From assembly GCA_003254925.1 (NCBI GenBank), contig QANZ01050626.1:9597-73596 (forward strand): a stretch of 64,000 nt of DNA, read 5' to 3'. Position 1 is the first letter of the stretch. Each line of letters begins with the position of its first letter. Positions 1 through 12,687 of the stretch are shown piece by piece. The notes below the pieces were generated by a model. It was given only the letters and a program-made list of their open reading frames with translations, was not told the origin of the DNA and made no database searches. The translations under genes were made by a program, and so were the position numbers. This DNA comes from Chamaecrista fasciculata. Taxonomy: Eukaryota > Streptophyta > Magnoliopsida > Fabales > Fabaceae.

Positions 1-1174
1 TTTAAATAATTGGTAAATAATTAATAGAGATTAATTATTTGCAATTTAAATATTGGGAAATAATAAATTAAATAATTCCTAAAAGTTAGGAGATTATTGA
101 TTTATAAAATTCCCTAATATTTAGCATTGAGGATGGCGCCTCATTATAAGGTGATTTAAATAATAAAAATGTTTTATTGATTTAAGTCATGAATTTGAAT
201 TTGAATTTGAGATTCTAGATTTGAATTAAGATATTGGGGTAATATTTTAATTCAATAAAGAATTTAAATTCAGGATTCAAAATTTGAATTAAAGATATTA
301 TTGTAATATTTTAATTCAAAAACCTTGGAATAAAATAAGTTGGTTATGACTCCCTAATTTTAGGAGTTATTTTTTATTTATAAAATTCCCAATAAATGGA
401 GCAAGTAGGCGCCTATCTTAGTGGGTCCCATTGGGGAGATTTGATCTCCCATTTGATTCTCTAAGATAGGGATTTGAATTTGAATTAAGATATTTTAGGA
501 ATATTTTAATTAGATATTCAAGTCTTAAATTATGATATTATCAGAATATCATGGATTTTATATTTATAAAATTAGTGTAATTTTAGTAAATATAAGAGGT
601 ATAAGTCGCCTAGCTCCATGATACAACACAAGTCATGCCAATTGTTGCACAATTGAGAAAACCCTAGTTTTGCCTAGCAAAGTCGACTTTCCTCCTTGTA
701 GAGAGAGAAAATTCGCCACCCACCTTCCTAGAGAGAGAAGTCGATTTTCTTCTAAGGGGTTAGAAGAGTTATCGAAAGCTGTGGGTTCTAAGGGTTTTTA
801 GAGAAGAGGAAGAACAAAAGGAGTTTTGTTGCTGTCCAATTCTTAGTGGCGCCATCCACCTGGAGTTCAGAGAAGGAGTTCCTGAATTCACAATCTGTAG
901 ATTGGATCCCGAGTCTCTTTGGAGAAAGAGGCGTGGAGGCTAGCACCTCGTGTTCGGGAAACTGTTCGTGTGGATCACCGGTAGAGGAAGGACGTAGAGA
1001 CGGACTTCTAGACTCACCAGTATTACCAATCCGATTGAAAGCCTGAGGTATAACACTTTTCGTATCTGGTTTTAAATTCAGCTAGCGGATCTCAGGGTTG
1101 GATTTTCCTGGGGGCGCAAGTTTTTTTTTAATTTACGTTTCTTCCGCTGCGTGTTTCCCTGGGGATTTCCCAAC
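1..1174 (+). mobile_element. Copia-type LTR, 3' part only (element continues left of window)
   Basis: The sequence ends in the LTR terminus TTTCCCAACA at 1174. It is homologous, in opposite orientation, to the right-hand part of the Copia LTR at 48876-51067: shared blocks include the GCGCCTCAT-like motif near 135, the purine-rich GAGAGAGAAG stretches near 700-740, and TTTCTTCCGCTGCG at 1138. By comparison with that 2192-bp LTR roughly the first kilobase lies outside the window. No primer-binding site follows position 1174, so this is the downstream LTR of an element lying to the left, or a solo LTR. The short reading frame at 846-1046 lies inside the LTR and is not treated as a gene. Confidence 0.85.
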
Positions 1175-1460
1175 AGTCAGATCATCTTTAACGGCAAAAA
1201 ATAGATGAAAATCAGCTTGGGACCAACGGTGGGAGGTTTTCAGAAGTTATGGGACCAAAATTTCCACAAAAAAGTTATGGGACCAAATTGAGACCTTTGC
1301 CAAAGTTATGGGACCAAAAGTGCACTTTAGCCGAATAAAAAAATTAAATAATGGGTATACCCGAGCCGAGTCTAGGACACCAAAACCCGGGACCCAGCCC
1401 GGCCTGATTTCAAAAAAGTGATCGGGGCGGGGCCGGGTCAAGTTTGTGCACCCCTACCTC
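1175..1460. repeat. Remnants of two TIR elements
   Basis: Positions 1215-1335 carry repeated GGGACCAAA/GTTATGGGACC phrases ending in GTGCACTTTAGCC, the terminus of a MITE type that also occurs near 5791 and in TKPR1 introns. The following GC-rich stretch (1360-1456) ends in TGCACCCCTA, a hAT-like terminus. Only one end of each is visible, so both look truncated, probably by the neighbouring LTR element. Confidence 0.4.
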
Positions 1461-1529
1461 AAAGTTTGCTTTGGGTCAACTGTACCCCAAATGTTTCACA
1501 TTTGAGTCAATTGTATCACATCCCCTAGT

Positions 1530-2345
1530 TCTATTAATTAAACTAACGAAAAAAGCTGATGTGTCAACTGACTCAACTGATGTGGCAATTTTTTTTTTCT
1601 GTTTAGGATAAACGTGGCAGCTGACTATGTTAATATAACATTTCACAAATATTTTTTTTTTTGTTATTTTGAGACAAATCAACACTTCATCTTCTTCACC
1701 AAAAAAAAACCCTAAGTTTATTTTCCCATTTTCAACTACTTCGTTCTTTCACTTTATTCAGAGCTGAAGCCGACAACTCTTCGGCTCTGCCCATCGCTCG
1801 CTGCAACCCACCAACCTCCACTTGTCGTAGTGTTCTCAAGCACTATTACCATTTTTGTTCTCTTACTTCTACATACTCACTTTCAATGTGGAAGTTTATC
1901 GATTTTGTTCCAAACCAATCTTGTCTCTTTTCGCCATTTGCTCAACCATGCCAATCAAGTGGCGAGCGCTTCAGCATCTCAACGCTACACCTATAGCACT
2001 GTAACTTTTCCTCCTTCATACGTCGAGTCCCTGAATCAATTGCTCTGCTACCAGTCTTATTCAAACCTTCAATCCAAAATGCTAGAGTTAATCTCTATAA
2101 ACTCCACTTACGCTCAAGTCAATAAGGTGAAGCAAGTAGCTTTGGATTCACTGCTTTGTGGGAAAATGAACTTAGGGTTTTTTGGTTGAGAAGATGCACT
2201 GCTGATTTGTCTCAAAACAACAAAAAAATAATTGTGAAATGTTTTATTAACATAGTAAGTTGCCATGTTTGCCTTAAACAACAACAAAAACTTGCTACAT
2301 CAGCAACCATCAACTGAGTCAGCTGACACATTAATGGAAAAGATA
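1530..2345. mobile_element. Long-TIR (MULE-like) element with gene-like interior, Pack-MULE candidate
   Basis: About 190 bp at 1535-1730 reappear as a degenerate inverted copy at about 2165-2345 (shared phrases include TGTCAACTGACTCA/TGAGTCAGCTGACA, TATGTTAATA, TTTCACAA, TTTTGAGACAAATCA and CCCTAAGTT). The 430-bp interior is less AT-rich and keeps an open frame of 119 codons (1830-2189; the first codon is not ATG) with no recognisable domain. This is the arrangement expected of a MULE that captured a host gene fragment. The outer tips and the target duplication could not be fixed, so the ends are approximate. Confidence 0.5.
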
Positions 2346-2899
2346 TATTTTTAAGAAGATGGATTTTGGAGAAACACTTGCACCATGTTTGAAGATAGCT
2401 TCATAAGGAATTTTGATTCTCTGTGTCCTCCTACTAGTCTTCACCCAATAGAAAGAGGTAGTTTTTCTGGACATGGTGGTTCTATGGATGACAATGATAG
2501 TATGATTGCAAGGAACATTACTGATGAGCTTCCCCCAAGAGCTGATTTGATCATAATTTGCAGCTCAAATAATTTATGTAACAACCAAAGCGCTTTAGAG
2601 ATTGCCACTGTCAACCCTACTTTCAGGATACAAAGTGAAGATCATACTAATCAGAGGGTGATTTTGTTAGGCTTCTTAAAAAACATATGGAATTTGATAG
2701 TCAAAAATTTCAAGAATTTGGATTAAGGGATGAAATACTTATATGAGATGCAAACACTAAGAGATTTGATTTTAACCAAGTATTGTACCCCAAGTGATAA
2801 GTGGGCTAGAAATCTAAGAATTATTGGTGCAACTCAAGCTCTTGAGGTTTTTCATAATAAAAAAATTGGTCGAGATTGTCACTAAAGGTAACCCCTTCA
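2346..2899. other. No supported gene; A/T-rich spacer with an unexplained 113-codon frame
   Basis: A 113-codon open frame starts with ATG at 2385 and ends at 2726. It shows no recognisable domain, no homologous copy in the window and no splice context. The rest is unremarkable. It could be part of a decayed element or gene. Confidence 0.3.
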
Positions 2900-5400
2900 C
2901 ATAGAGCAACAATAAAAAAGATAATAATAGAATTTATGAGAAGCTTGATAGAGGTTGGTGCAATATCCCATGGATGGACAAATATGTGAATTCTTTTAGA
3001 GATCCTCTCGATTGCAAGCTCATATCATGCCCCTTTACTTCTTCATTTGAATAAGCTTATAAGGAAACTTAATAAAAGGTTTATGTTTGTGGAAATGTGG
3101 TTAATTCATAAGGATTGTGGGAATGTTGTTAAAAATGTGTGGATGCATACTGAGTCACATCAGGGATCCCCTACTTTTAGATTTATGAGAAAAATTAATA
3201 ACACCCAAAGTTGCCTTAGAAATTGGAATAAAAACCACATTGGTAATTTCAAACCCCAAATCCAAGCTACTGAAATGGATCTAGCAAATATCCAAAAGAA
3301 CCTGACTCTAATCCTAGATAATGAAAAATTAAAGATGGAGAAGGGACTGAGAAACAAACTTGAATTTCTTTTGGATTGTGAGCGGATCTTCTGGGCCCAA
3401 GGAGCAAAACAGATTTGGCTAATTCAAGGTAATAGAAATACAAAGTACTTTCACTCTTTGGAAGGAAAAGTAAAGCTTTAGTTATTTCTATCCAAGATAA
3501 GAATGGTATGTGGAGTAAGAATGAACAAGATATTTTGGATAAAGCTAAAGAGTTTTTTTAAGATCTTTACTCTCATCACTTATCTATATCTCCCAATGAT
3601 AGACTCCACTACATTCAATGAAGGCTGGTTTAGCTAAGCTTCAGGACAAGTATTTCACCATTCTTAATGAACCTTTCACTAAGATGGAAATTGAAAATGC
3701 AGTTTTCCAATTGGATGGCCCCCAAACTCGAGGCCCAGATGGCACCCCTGTTATTTTCTTTCAGCACTTCTGGCATATTGTTGGGGATGATCTCATTCAA
3801 ATGGTGGCAACTTTCCTCAATCGGTGTTTTCTTCTTAAAGAGATAAATCAAACCATCATTACCCTTATTCCAAAAGGGGAAGAGTAGTGTAGTTTTATAG
3901 ATTTTCGACCCATAAGCCTCTGCAATGTGGCTTATAAAGTTATCTCTAAAACTCTCACTAATAGGTTGTAGGGTATATTAGAAGATATTATTATTCCTTT
4001 CCAAAATGCATTTTCTAAAGGGAGAAACATTTATGACAATATTCTGGTAGCTCATGAGGTGCTTATATATATCAAGAGAAAAAAAAAAGGAAAGAGTTTT
4101 TGGGCTAGTTTGAAAATTGATCTTTTTAAAGCTTATGAAAAAATCTCTTGGCCTTTTCTTCTTGATGTTCTTAAGGATATGAATTTTCTTAGTCATTGGA
4201 TTCATCTTATCTCTCAATGTGTCACCACCACTTCCTTTAAGGTGCAAGTTAATGGCAACCTAGCTGAGCCCTTCCTTCCTAGTGTTGGATTAAGACAAGG
4301 AGATCCTATTTCTCCTTATTTACTCATACTTTGTATGAATGTTCTCTCAAGTTTGATGATTAAAGCTCAGGATGAAGGATCTCTTAAAGGAATTAAGGTG
4401 TCTAGGAGAGCTCTCCCTATTAATAATCTCATCTATGCAGATGATGTGTTTTTGTTCTTCAAAGCTAATCTTGAATCTTGTGAGGCTTTTGTTCTTGATC
4501 TTGAATCCTGTAAGGCCTCCAAATTTAAGATGGTTGATAAGTTTAACAAGTACCTGGGAAGTTTTATGGATGAGGGTACGAGAAGCAGGAAGATTTTTAA
4601 GGATATTTAGGAAAAACTCCCAACCAAAGTTTCTAGTTGGAAATCTAAATTAATCTCTCAAGCGAGAAGGATTGTTCTCATTAAATTTGTTCTCTCATCT
4701 GTTCCCTTGTATCATCTCTCCTATTTTGCATTGACTGATAAGGAAGCTAAGAAGTGTGATTCTGTTCTTGCTAACTTATTTTAGGGAAATCATGTTACTG
4801 GTAACTCTCCACATATGATTGCTTGGAATAAAATTTGTCAGCCAAAGCATAGAGGAGGACTTGGTATCAGAAAATTTAAAGATTTTAATAATGCTCTTTA
4901 AGGGAGGCATGCTTGGAGAATCATCCAAAATAAAAATTCTTTACTTTCGAAGACCTTCCATGCTAAATATTTTAATAATAGTCGAGGTACATTTAAATGC
5001 AATTCCCAAGCCTCCTGTTTGCCAGACTTTTTTACAATAGAATTAATGATATTCTCAAGGATTGCACTTGGAGAGTTAGCAGGGGTCATCAAATTAAATT
5101 TGGAACTGAATTTTGGTTCATACCAAACCATGAGGTTAGTAATGTTAATTACTGTGGTGGCTGACCCAATTGATGAGAATCACATATGGAAGGAAGATGT
5201 TGTTAGAAGTTTGTTTAATGAGGAAAAGGCTAAATTTATCCTAAATATTCCGATCTCTTAGACTAATGGGCCAAACAAAATCATTTGGAAAAAGGATAAG
5301 AGAGGCGTTTACTCTATCAAAAAAGGCTACTAGGTTCTAAGTGAATCAAGACTTACATCTCCTTTGGATACTTCAATAGATTGGCAACACTTCTGGAAGC
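2900..5400 (+). pseudogene. Decayed L1-type LINE ORF2 (end of endonuclease, RT, start of zf-RVT)
   Basis: Translated pieces in shifting frames follow the order of a plant L1 ORF2: a C-terminal endonuclease piece (GWCNIPWMDKY near 2955), the linker with NRNTKYFHS (near 3430), the RT start with GPDGTP (near 3740), FRPISLCNVAYK (near 3905), GLRQGDPISPYL (near 4290) and the catalytic YADD (near 4435). The zf-RVT region begins near 5270 and stops abruptly after WQHFWK at about 5400. Many stops and frameshifts are present, so it cannot make an active protein. The 5' part (most of the endonuclease) and the RNase H end are missing. Confidence 0.85.
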
Positions 5401-6449
5401 ATCGAAGAGAGAGAAAAAAAATCAAAATAGGTATTTCGAAAACCTAAAAGAAAATGTAACAAGAAAAAAAACCAGCGGCAACAATAATTAAAATTTCAAA
5501 CCATAGATTACTACATTAATGGATGGATGAGAACATGAACACAAAAACATAATAGGAATTGAATCCACGGTTTGCAATTTCTCATTAAAAGAAAACAGCA
5601 AGAGATACCTTTGATTTTAACCTTTTATGCAGTTACCTTCTAGCCACCGAACCAAAATCAAGACAACAAAGGAAGAGAGAAAAAGTCTAGCGAAACATGA
5701 ATATAGCCGCTCGACAATGTTTTAGAACTTTTATGGTTTATCGGTAGTTCTCTCTTTTGTGGTAGTGGTAGGGTTATATAATAAGAAGAAGACTAAAGTG
5801 CATTTTTGGTTTCTGTAACTTTTGCTCATGTTTCAATTTGGTCCCATAACTTTTTTTGTTGCACTTTTGGTCCTATATATTTTGCTCAAGTCTCAATTTG
5901 GTTCCCTGTTGCACTTTTGGTCTTATATATTTGGGTCAATTTGCAAAATTAGTCTCATATATTTTGGTCACTTGTAGAATTGGTCTTATATCTTTGTAAA
6001 AAGTTCCACATAGTGGGATTTACGATGAAACTTTTCACAAATATATGAGACAAAATCTGCAAGAAAAAAAGATAGAATCAAAACTGTATCTAACCAAGGA
6101 TATGAGGCAAATTATGCACCTGACCAAAACGACAATACAAATATAAAAGTTTGATAATCAAACTAGAACAAAAAATAATTTTAGAATCAAAATAAAACTA
6201 ATATCATAGTTTGAGTTAAAAAACCTATTTGACCTAAACTATAATATTACAGATAAAACCTTTTTTCTTTTTTGTACACGTAATACGCCTAAAATCAATG
6301 AGTATGGTTTGAAGTAAAACTGTTAAAACAAGTATGGGCTTATAAGTTCAAGCCAAAAAAAAGTGTGGGTTTATAAGTCATTTTGTTAGGCCATTAAAAA
6401 AAATGCGGATTGGACTTGGAAAAATTGATATACTTTCAAAAATGAATCT
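5401..6449. repeat. Non-genic; MITE-like repeats
   Basis: No gene seen. At 5791-6120 are TTTGGTC/ATATATTTTG phrases and, further on, their inverse, matching the MITE type found in TKPR1 introns 1 and 4. The rest is AT-rich without recognisable structure. An A-rich stretch (T-rich on +) near 6450-6480 is probably the tail of the minus-strand LINE. Confidence 0.35.
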
Positions 6450-7752
6450 GGCAAAATTTATTTTATTTTTTATTTAATCTGTTTTGTAAAAGAGCAAGAG
6501 AAATGAATGGTGGTGGATGTGTGTATGTTGTGAAGGGTGTCTGATTCATCCTGTCATAGTTAGCCAAAAGGTCTGCACGTTGATTAGCTTCTCTAAGTAT
6601 GTGGACTGCTTTCAATCTATGGAAGAAAGAAAGCAAGTGAAGACATTTTTTTAATGATAGTGTGATGGGGGTGTTGAGGATGTAAGTTGTTATTCTTCAG
6701 CAAAGAAATGGCTACATTGTAGTCAAATTCAACAATAATATTCATGTTATTCATATTATGCACAAGTTAAGTGCCATAAAACAACCCCTAAAGTTCAGCA
6801 AGAAGAGAGTTTCCATGTCCTATAAAAGTTGAGAAAGTAGTGATGAAGTTTCCAATAGAGTCTCTTATGATACCACATTACCACCTGCACTTTAAGGTTA
6901 GATTTGGCAAACCCATCTATGTTCAACTTGAAAAAATTTGTTTCTGGCATAATCCATGAGACAACAAGAGGAGGGCAATGTAAATTGGTATTACTAGAAT
7001 TGGATGGTAAAGAGAGGAAGAAGTATTCATAGGCTTTAACATTGGTAGTTTGGAAAATATTATTGGAATTGAATTAAGTGTTTTTAAAAACCTTTTTGTT
7101 TCTGCCCAACCAAATTTCTTTTAAAATAAAGATAAAGATGAGATTTCATGGGCAGTTTTTGTAATAAGAGAAGCAAAGACAATTATCTTTAAGCCAAGTA
7201 GAGAAAGGTTTAAGAAAAAAATTAGATTTAACATGAAAACAGTTCCAGGTTTCCATAACCATACCACAGTTTCTAAAAAGGTGATTTTGGCATTCTTGAT
7301 CCAAGTTGAACTGAGGGCAAGTGGGGTTAGGAATGATATTAAGAGAAAAAAATTTCTCAGAAGTTTTGAGACCTTTGTTAATGAGTTGCTGTAAGAAGAA
7401 TTTGTCTTTAGGGAGACAATGCAATTTCCAACTCCAAGAGCAATTATTAATGACATTTGAAACAAAGAGGGAGACATGAATATAAGAAAATTAGATAGAA
7501 AGAGGCCATTAGAAGTAATTTTTCAATGTTTAATGTCATGGAAATTAATATCTAAACTGATAGGAGTAGATAGAATTTCATCAAGCAAATTGGAAGGAAA
7601 ATGAAAGCTCAGCCTAGAGGGATTATTGTTAAGAAGATTAACGACTCGTCTAACAGTAAATTCAGCAATATCCTGTTTGAGTGGGCCTATCAATCTATCA
7701 AAAATGGGTCCTTTACTATGCCAACAATCAAATCAGAAGGAGGTATTTGACT

Positions 7753-8274
7753 TAGAGCTGTCAAAACGAGCCAGCCTGGCTTACTCGAGCCGACTCGTCA
7801 CGAGCCACGGCTCACACGAGCTAGTTCATGTGACCCAAAAATTCTAGGCCAGCCAAGTTTTGCCAACCTAGCTCACCAACTTGGGGAGTCGGGTTAGCCC
7901 ACTTAACCCACTAGTTATTAATTTGTTTTTATTTTTTCCTATTTTTTTAAAATTAAAAGTATTTTTTATTAATTTTCTTACTAAAATTCATGAAAATTAA
8001 GGCAAATTATACCAATGCATAACCATTCAATAGTAATTCACTAGTTAATACATCTAAAATTATATATATTTATATATATATATATTTTAAATAAGCTGGG
8101 TTGGCTCACCAACTCGCCAACTCACTCGAGTTAGCTCACCACGAGTTGCGAGTTAAGTGAACAAACCCACACGAGTTTATAATTTTTGGTGAGCCGAATT
8201 TTCTCAACCTGGCTCGCCAATTTAGCGAGTTAAACAAGTCAACCCACCAGGTTAGACTCGTTTCAACGGTTCTA
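7753..8274. mobile_element. hAT-like non-autonomous element nested in the LINE
   Basis: Imperfect inverted ends: TAGAGCTGTCAAAACGAG on the left, and CTCGTTTCAACGGTTCTA on the right, whose complement is TAGAACCGTTGAAACGAG. Subterminal clusters of GAGCC/GGCTC and CTCGCCAACTC motifs flank an AT-rich core (about 7910-8090). The TAG start and 522-bp size fit a hAT MITE. An 8-bp target duplication is not convincing (ATTTGACT versus ATTCAAGG), so it is old or the boundaries are off by some bases. Confidence 0.6.
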
Positions 8275-10503
8275 ATTCAAGGCATTACCTATGAGAACCT
8301 TAGTATTATCATTGAAAATGTTTAGGTCTTTGTTTAAACTCTGTCTGCTAAAGGATTTATTTGAAAGCTTAAGAGTTAGATAAGGACCATATTTAGCAGC
8401 TAGTAAAATAGAAGCGATATTGTCTTTGTTAAAGAAGAAGTTTCACTTTCTTTTAGCCATGAAACAAGAATTCAAAATTTTTAAATTGCGAATATCAATG
8501 CCACCTTAAGATTTTGGAATAGCTATTTTATTCCAACTAATTATATGAAGATTCCTAGCATTATAAAATGGTTTCAGAAGAAATTTCTGTTAATTTTATC
8601 AATGTCATTAAGAATAGTTTTAGGAATAGATAAGGCGTTCATAAAGTAATTTGGTATGGCAGAGGTAGTAGTATTTATAAGAAGAGCTCTCCTAGCCATT
8701 GAGGCAATTTTCTTTGAATTTTGCATTTTATTTTTAATTTTATCTAAGATATAAAGAAAATCACTTTTCTGTTAAAAGGTTTAGATGATAACCTAAGTAA
8801 TTTCCAAGATTAGAGGAAGGAGCAATATTGAGATGATTTATGAAAAAGTCCTTAGAATCAGAGGAGACAATAGGAGAAAACCAAATTTTAGCTTTATTTT
8901 GATTTATTTGAAGTCCCGATGCATTAGAGGAGTTAAGAACAACCTTGATGGCATTGTAGTTTTTCTTGGTAGCTTTGGCAAATAAAAGAATGTCATCAGC
9001 AAAAAGTAAGTGTGAGAAAGAAGAATTGGAATTTCTAAAATGAAAAGGGGTCCATTTTTATCTTTAACTTCTTTATTAATCTTATGAGTAATATATTCCA
9101 TAGCAAGGATAAAAAGATAAGGAGAGATGAGATCTCCTTGTTTAATCCCTTTTAGAGGAGTGAAAGATTGAGATTTTGTACCATTAATGATGGAAATATA
9201 GGAGGTGCTAGAAAGGCAAGATAATATAAGTTTGATCCAAGTACTAGGGAAATTAAAGAGTTTAAGCATATGAGTTATAAAAATCCAAGAAAGATTTTCA
9301 AAAGCTTTATAAATATCTATTTTAAAATAATCAAACCAAATTTTGATTTAGAAAGATGCATAGAGTGTTGTATCTCATGACCAATAGTGAAGAGATCCGA
9401 GGCTTGCCTCCCTTTTTGAAAAGCTCGTTGGCGAGGAGAGATTAACTTAGAAAGAAGAGGTTTGATTCTAGAGGCAAGAAGTTTGGAAACAATTTTATAA
9501 TGTGTAGATACAAGATCAATAGGTCTTAGTTAATTTGGTTTATTAACAAAGGCAGAATTTAGGAATGAGGCAAAGTAAAGTTTTGCCCCAAGAGGGAGGT
9601 AATTCCCAAGTAGTAAAAATGTTGATGATAAGGGAAATGATGGTTTTGTTTCTAATGTTCCAAGAATGTTGGTAAAAATATGCATTAAGTCCATCATCCT
9701 CTAGTGCTTTAAAAGGATATATACTAAAAAGAATGTTGGTGATTTCAGAAAAAGTCGGGGTAGTAGTAAGACTTTGATGATCAAACGTGTTAATGTGAGG
9801 AAGAGTGTCTATTTCAAAATTTGGAAAAAAAAAAAGTTGAAATATTAGAAGTGTAGGAATTTTTAAAGAAATCATAGATGCTTTTTGTGAGTAGTAGTGT
9901 CATCATCAATTTCTAAACTTAAGATTTTATTTCTTCGTCTTCTTGTAATAGTAGAAGCATGGAAAAAAGAGTTATTTTTGTCCACTAAAGTTAACAAATT
10001 TATTCTAAATTTCATAAACCAAAGTTGTTCTTTTTGTTCAAGAGTATTAAGAAATTCTTTTTGAAGAGTATTTTCAAGAATGGATAATTGGGGAGAGGGG
10101 TTGGAAGCCATAAACCTCTGAATGCCATCACATATTTTAAGAAGATCTCTTTTTTTATGGAAAATATTTTCAAAAATTTTCTTACTCCAAGAAGGAATCT
10201 TTCTGGTAAAGGAAAAAATTTTGCTATTAAGATCAAAGGAGTCAGAATTCCAATATTTATCAACATAAGGTAAAAAGGAAGGATGGTCGATTAATCCAAA
10301 AGAGTTCAAGTCTAAAAGGTCTAGGACCTAATCTTTTCACGGGGTTGTGAAGTTAGGAGCAAGGGACAGTGATTAGATTTCACTCTAGGCAAATGCAGAA
10401 TTTAGTGTTTGGAAAAAGAGAAAGCCAATCCTGATTAGCATGAAATCTATCTATATGAGTTCTAATTAGATAATTATCTTAGCAATTAGTCCAAGTAAAT
10501 CTA

Positions 10504-12025
10504 TGTTGGGAAATCAAGGAACTCCTCTGTGTGTCAATTCCTTAAGGATCCGCGAGAATTTCATTGCATATCCTTTATCGTTGATTTTATTTTAATAATT
10601 CACAAAAATTTTGTAATAAATATTTTTGATGTCCTGGAAAGTTTTATACTCGTATTAATTAGTAATTGGATGAATTATGATGAGTGCTAATTGATTTGAC
10701 ATGATTTGATCATTATTGAAGCAAGATCATAATCATATCTTGATGAAAAAGGAAATAAAATCTGGGACAGATTGCGCAAGTCTTAAATGAAGATCTTTGT
10801 GATTAATCCATGCGCTCTTGATTAGGAAACTTGTAATATGACTTGATTAAGTGCTGATTACATAATATCTTTGATTATAATTAATTTCCTAATTTATACT
10901 TTATGTTTATTGCGAGGATCTATATATGGAAACATTTCAAATCCTGATTGCCAGATCCTGACCAGTTTAATACTGAATCCTTATGGAGTCAAAACGAAAA
11001 TTTGAATAGAGTGGACAGCAAGAAAGACATTTATGAATTGTGGACGTTGGAGCTGTATGAACATTGAAGAAAATTGATAATTCTTGATGCCTAGCCGTTG
11101 GAGCATCTGGAAATCAAATAATTCAAATTATTTCCTTATGAAGCTCAACCTCAACGATGACTATAAAAAGAAGAAGACATCATACGTTGAAGACTACTGA
11201 TTCTGAGATATTCAAGCTACTATTACGAGAATTCAGAGCTGTGTGCTATTACATGTGTTGTAACCCTTAGTGGGAAAATCCTTTGTGGAATCCTTAGTGG
11301 AAAGAATCACTTAGTGTGAAACTACTCTTTGTGAGAAAACCTATCTCTTTGTGAGAGACACCATCTACTTAATCTATTGTTTGATTCGTTCGAAACCTTA
11401 GTGGTAGTAGGTTGCCTTCCTCGTTTGTTGTGAAACCCTAGTGGTGAGCCGTGTGTGGTTGCAAGATAAGAGGAGTGTATATGAACCTTGGAGACTACCC
11501 GTGAGATTTGTGGGGACTGCAAAAGGGAGATTGTAAAACCTCAGGGGTGATCCTAATCTTAGGTTGATTCCATTGTATTGGTCGGTTGCCTACAAAGTAT
11601 TAATATACGAATTCCCTTGCCATTGCTCGGGGAGTGGATGTAGCATAGAGAGACTTTCATATCAAGGCTTATACTTTGAGTTAAGTGCAGAAAAGGTTTT
11701 GTTACAAAGTGTTTTGATAAAAGTGTCGTTAATGAGACAAAACTGTTTTTAAGGAAACAAACTGTTTTTAGAGGAAGTGATCTGTTTCTAAGGAAGTGAT
11801 CTGTTCACTGAAGGAACTGAACGCCTTGTTAAGGAACTGAACTATTTCGTGAAGGAACTGAAGTTTTTCTTTAAGGAATTAACTTTGTATAATCTGTTTT
11901 GTTAAGGAAGTGAACTTTTAGTGAGGAACCGATTTTAAAATAAGGAACTCCTTAACAGTTTGCGAAAAAGTTTTCAGATCCTATTCACCCCCCTCTAGGA
12001 TCTCCTTGGTGCATTTTGCCTAACA
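10504..12025 (+). mobile_element. Solo LTR of a Copia-type element
   Basis: It starts TGTTGGGAAATC and ends TTTGCCTAACA, and is flanked by a perfect 5-bp target duplication ATCTA (10499-10503 and 12026-12030). A TATA box-like TATAAAAAG occurs near 11162. The 3' part has the repeated TTAGTGG/TTTGTGAG phrases (11265-11540) and CACCCCCCTCTAGGATC just before the end, as in SIRE/Maximus-type LTRs. No internal region is present between the duplications, so the element was removed by LTR-LTR recombination. It lies within LINE sequence, dating it after the LINE. Confidence 0.9.
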
Positions 12026-12233
12026 ATCTAGAACCCTCAAAACCTAAGTCAATAAGCTAACATTCATAAAGTTATTGAAAAAAGCCAATCTAGAAGGATT
12101 AGGAGGGCAGCCACCAAAATTCTCATTTTTATTAGCAAAATCATTAAAATAACAGCCAATGTAAAGATACAGAGTAACCTAAGACACTAAGTTTATCCCA
12201 AAGAATTTTTCTAATACAAGACTGAGGACTAGC

Positions 12234-12687
12234 TAGGGATGATCAAAATACCCATACCCGACGGGTACCTGCAAATTTTACCCGATGGGTTTGGGTATGG
12301 GTTCGGGTAAAAATATTCGGGTCCGAGTATGGGGATTTACCCATTTAAATTAACGGGTATGGGTCCGGGTACGGGGATTGGGGTACCCACCCCGTACCCT
12401 ACCCGTACAGTAATATACTATCAATTAATAATTATATATATATAATATAGTGAAACTTAATAATAAAATTATATTTATTTTTTTATTTTAAATATATATA
12501 TATATAAAATAATGTTAAAAAAATAGTATTTTTTGAATTTTTTTGGGTATGGGTCCGGGTCTGGGTACTGGGTATGGGTATGGGGATTGATATTTATACC
12601 CGCATGGGTATGGGTCCGGGTATGGAGATGATAATTTCTGATGGGTATGGGACGGGGATTAAGGTACCCTACCCATGATCATCCCTA
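12234..12687. mobile_element. hAT-like MITE, GGGTATGGG-rich family, copy 1
   Basis: Terminal inverted repeats TAGGGATGATC / GATCATCCCTA are flanked by a perfect 8-bp target duplication GGACTAGC (12226-12233 and 12688-12695), which fits the hAT superfamily. Both subterminal regions are filled with ACCC/GGGT arrays (GGGTATGGGTCCGGGT and its complement) around an AT-rich core. No coding capacity. A second copy is at 16880-17345. Confidence 0.9.

Noticed and set aside
846-1046. 66-codon open frame
   Set aside because: It lies within the Copia LTR and the family has no LTR-encoded protein; no domain is visible.
2385-2726. 113-codon frame as a host gene
   Set aside because: No recognisable domain or splice context, and it sits between a transposon and a decayed LINE; left as unexplained.
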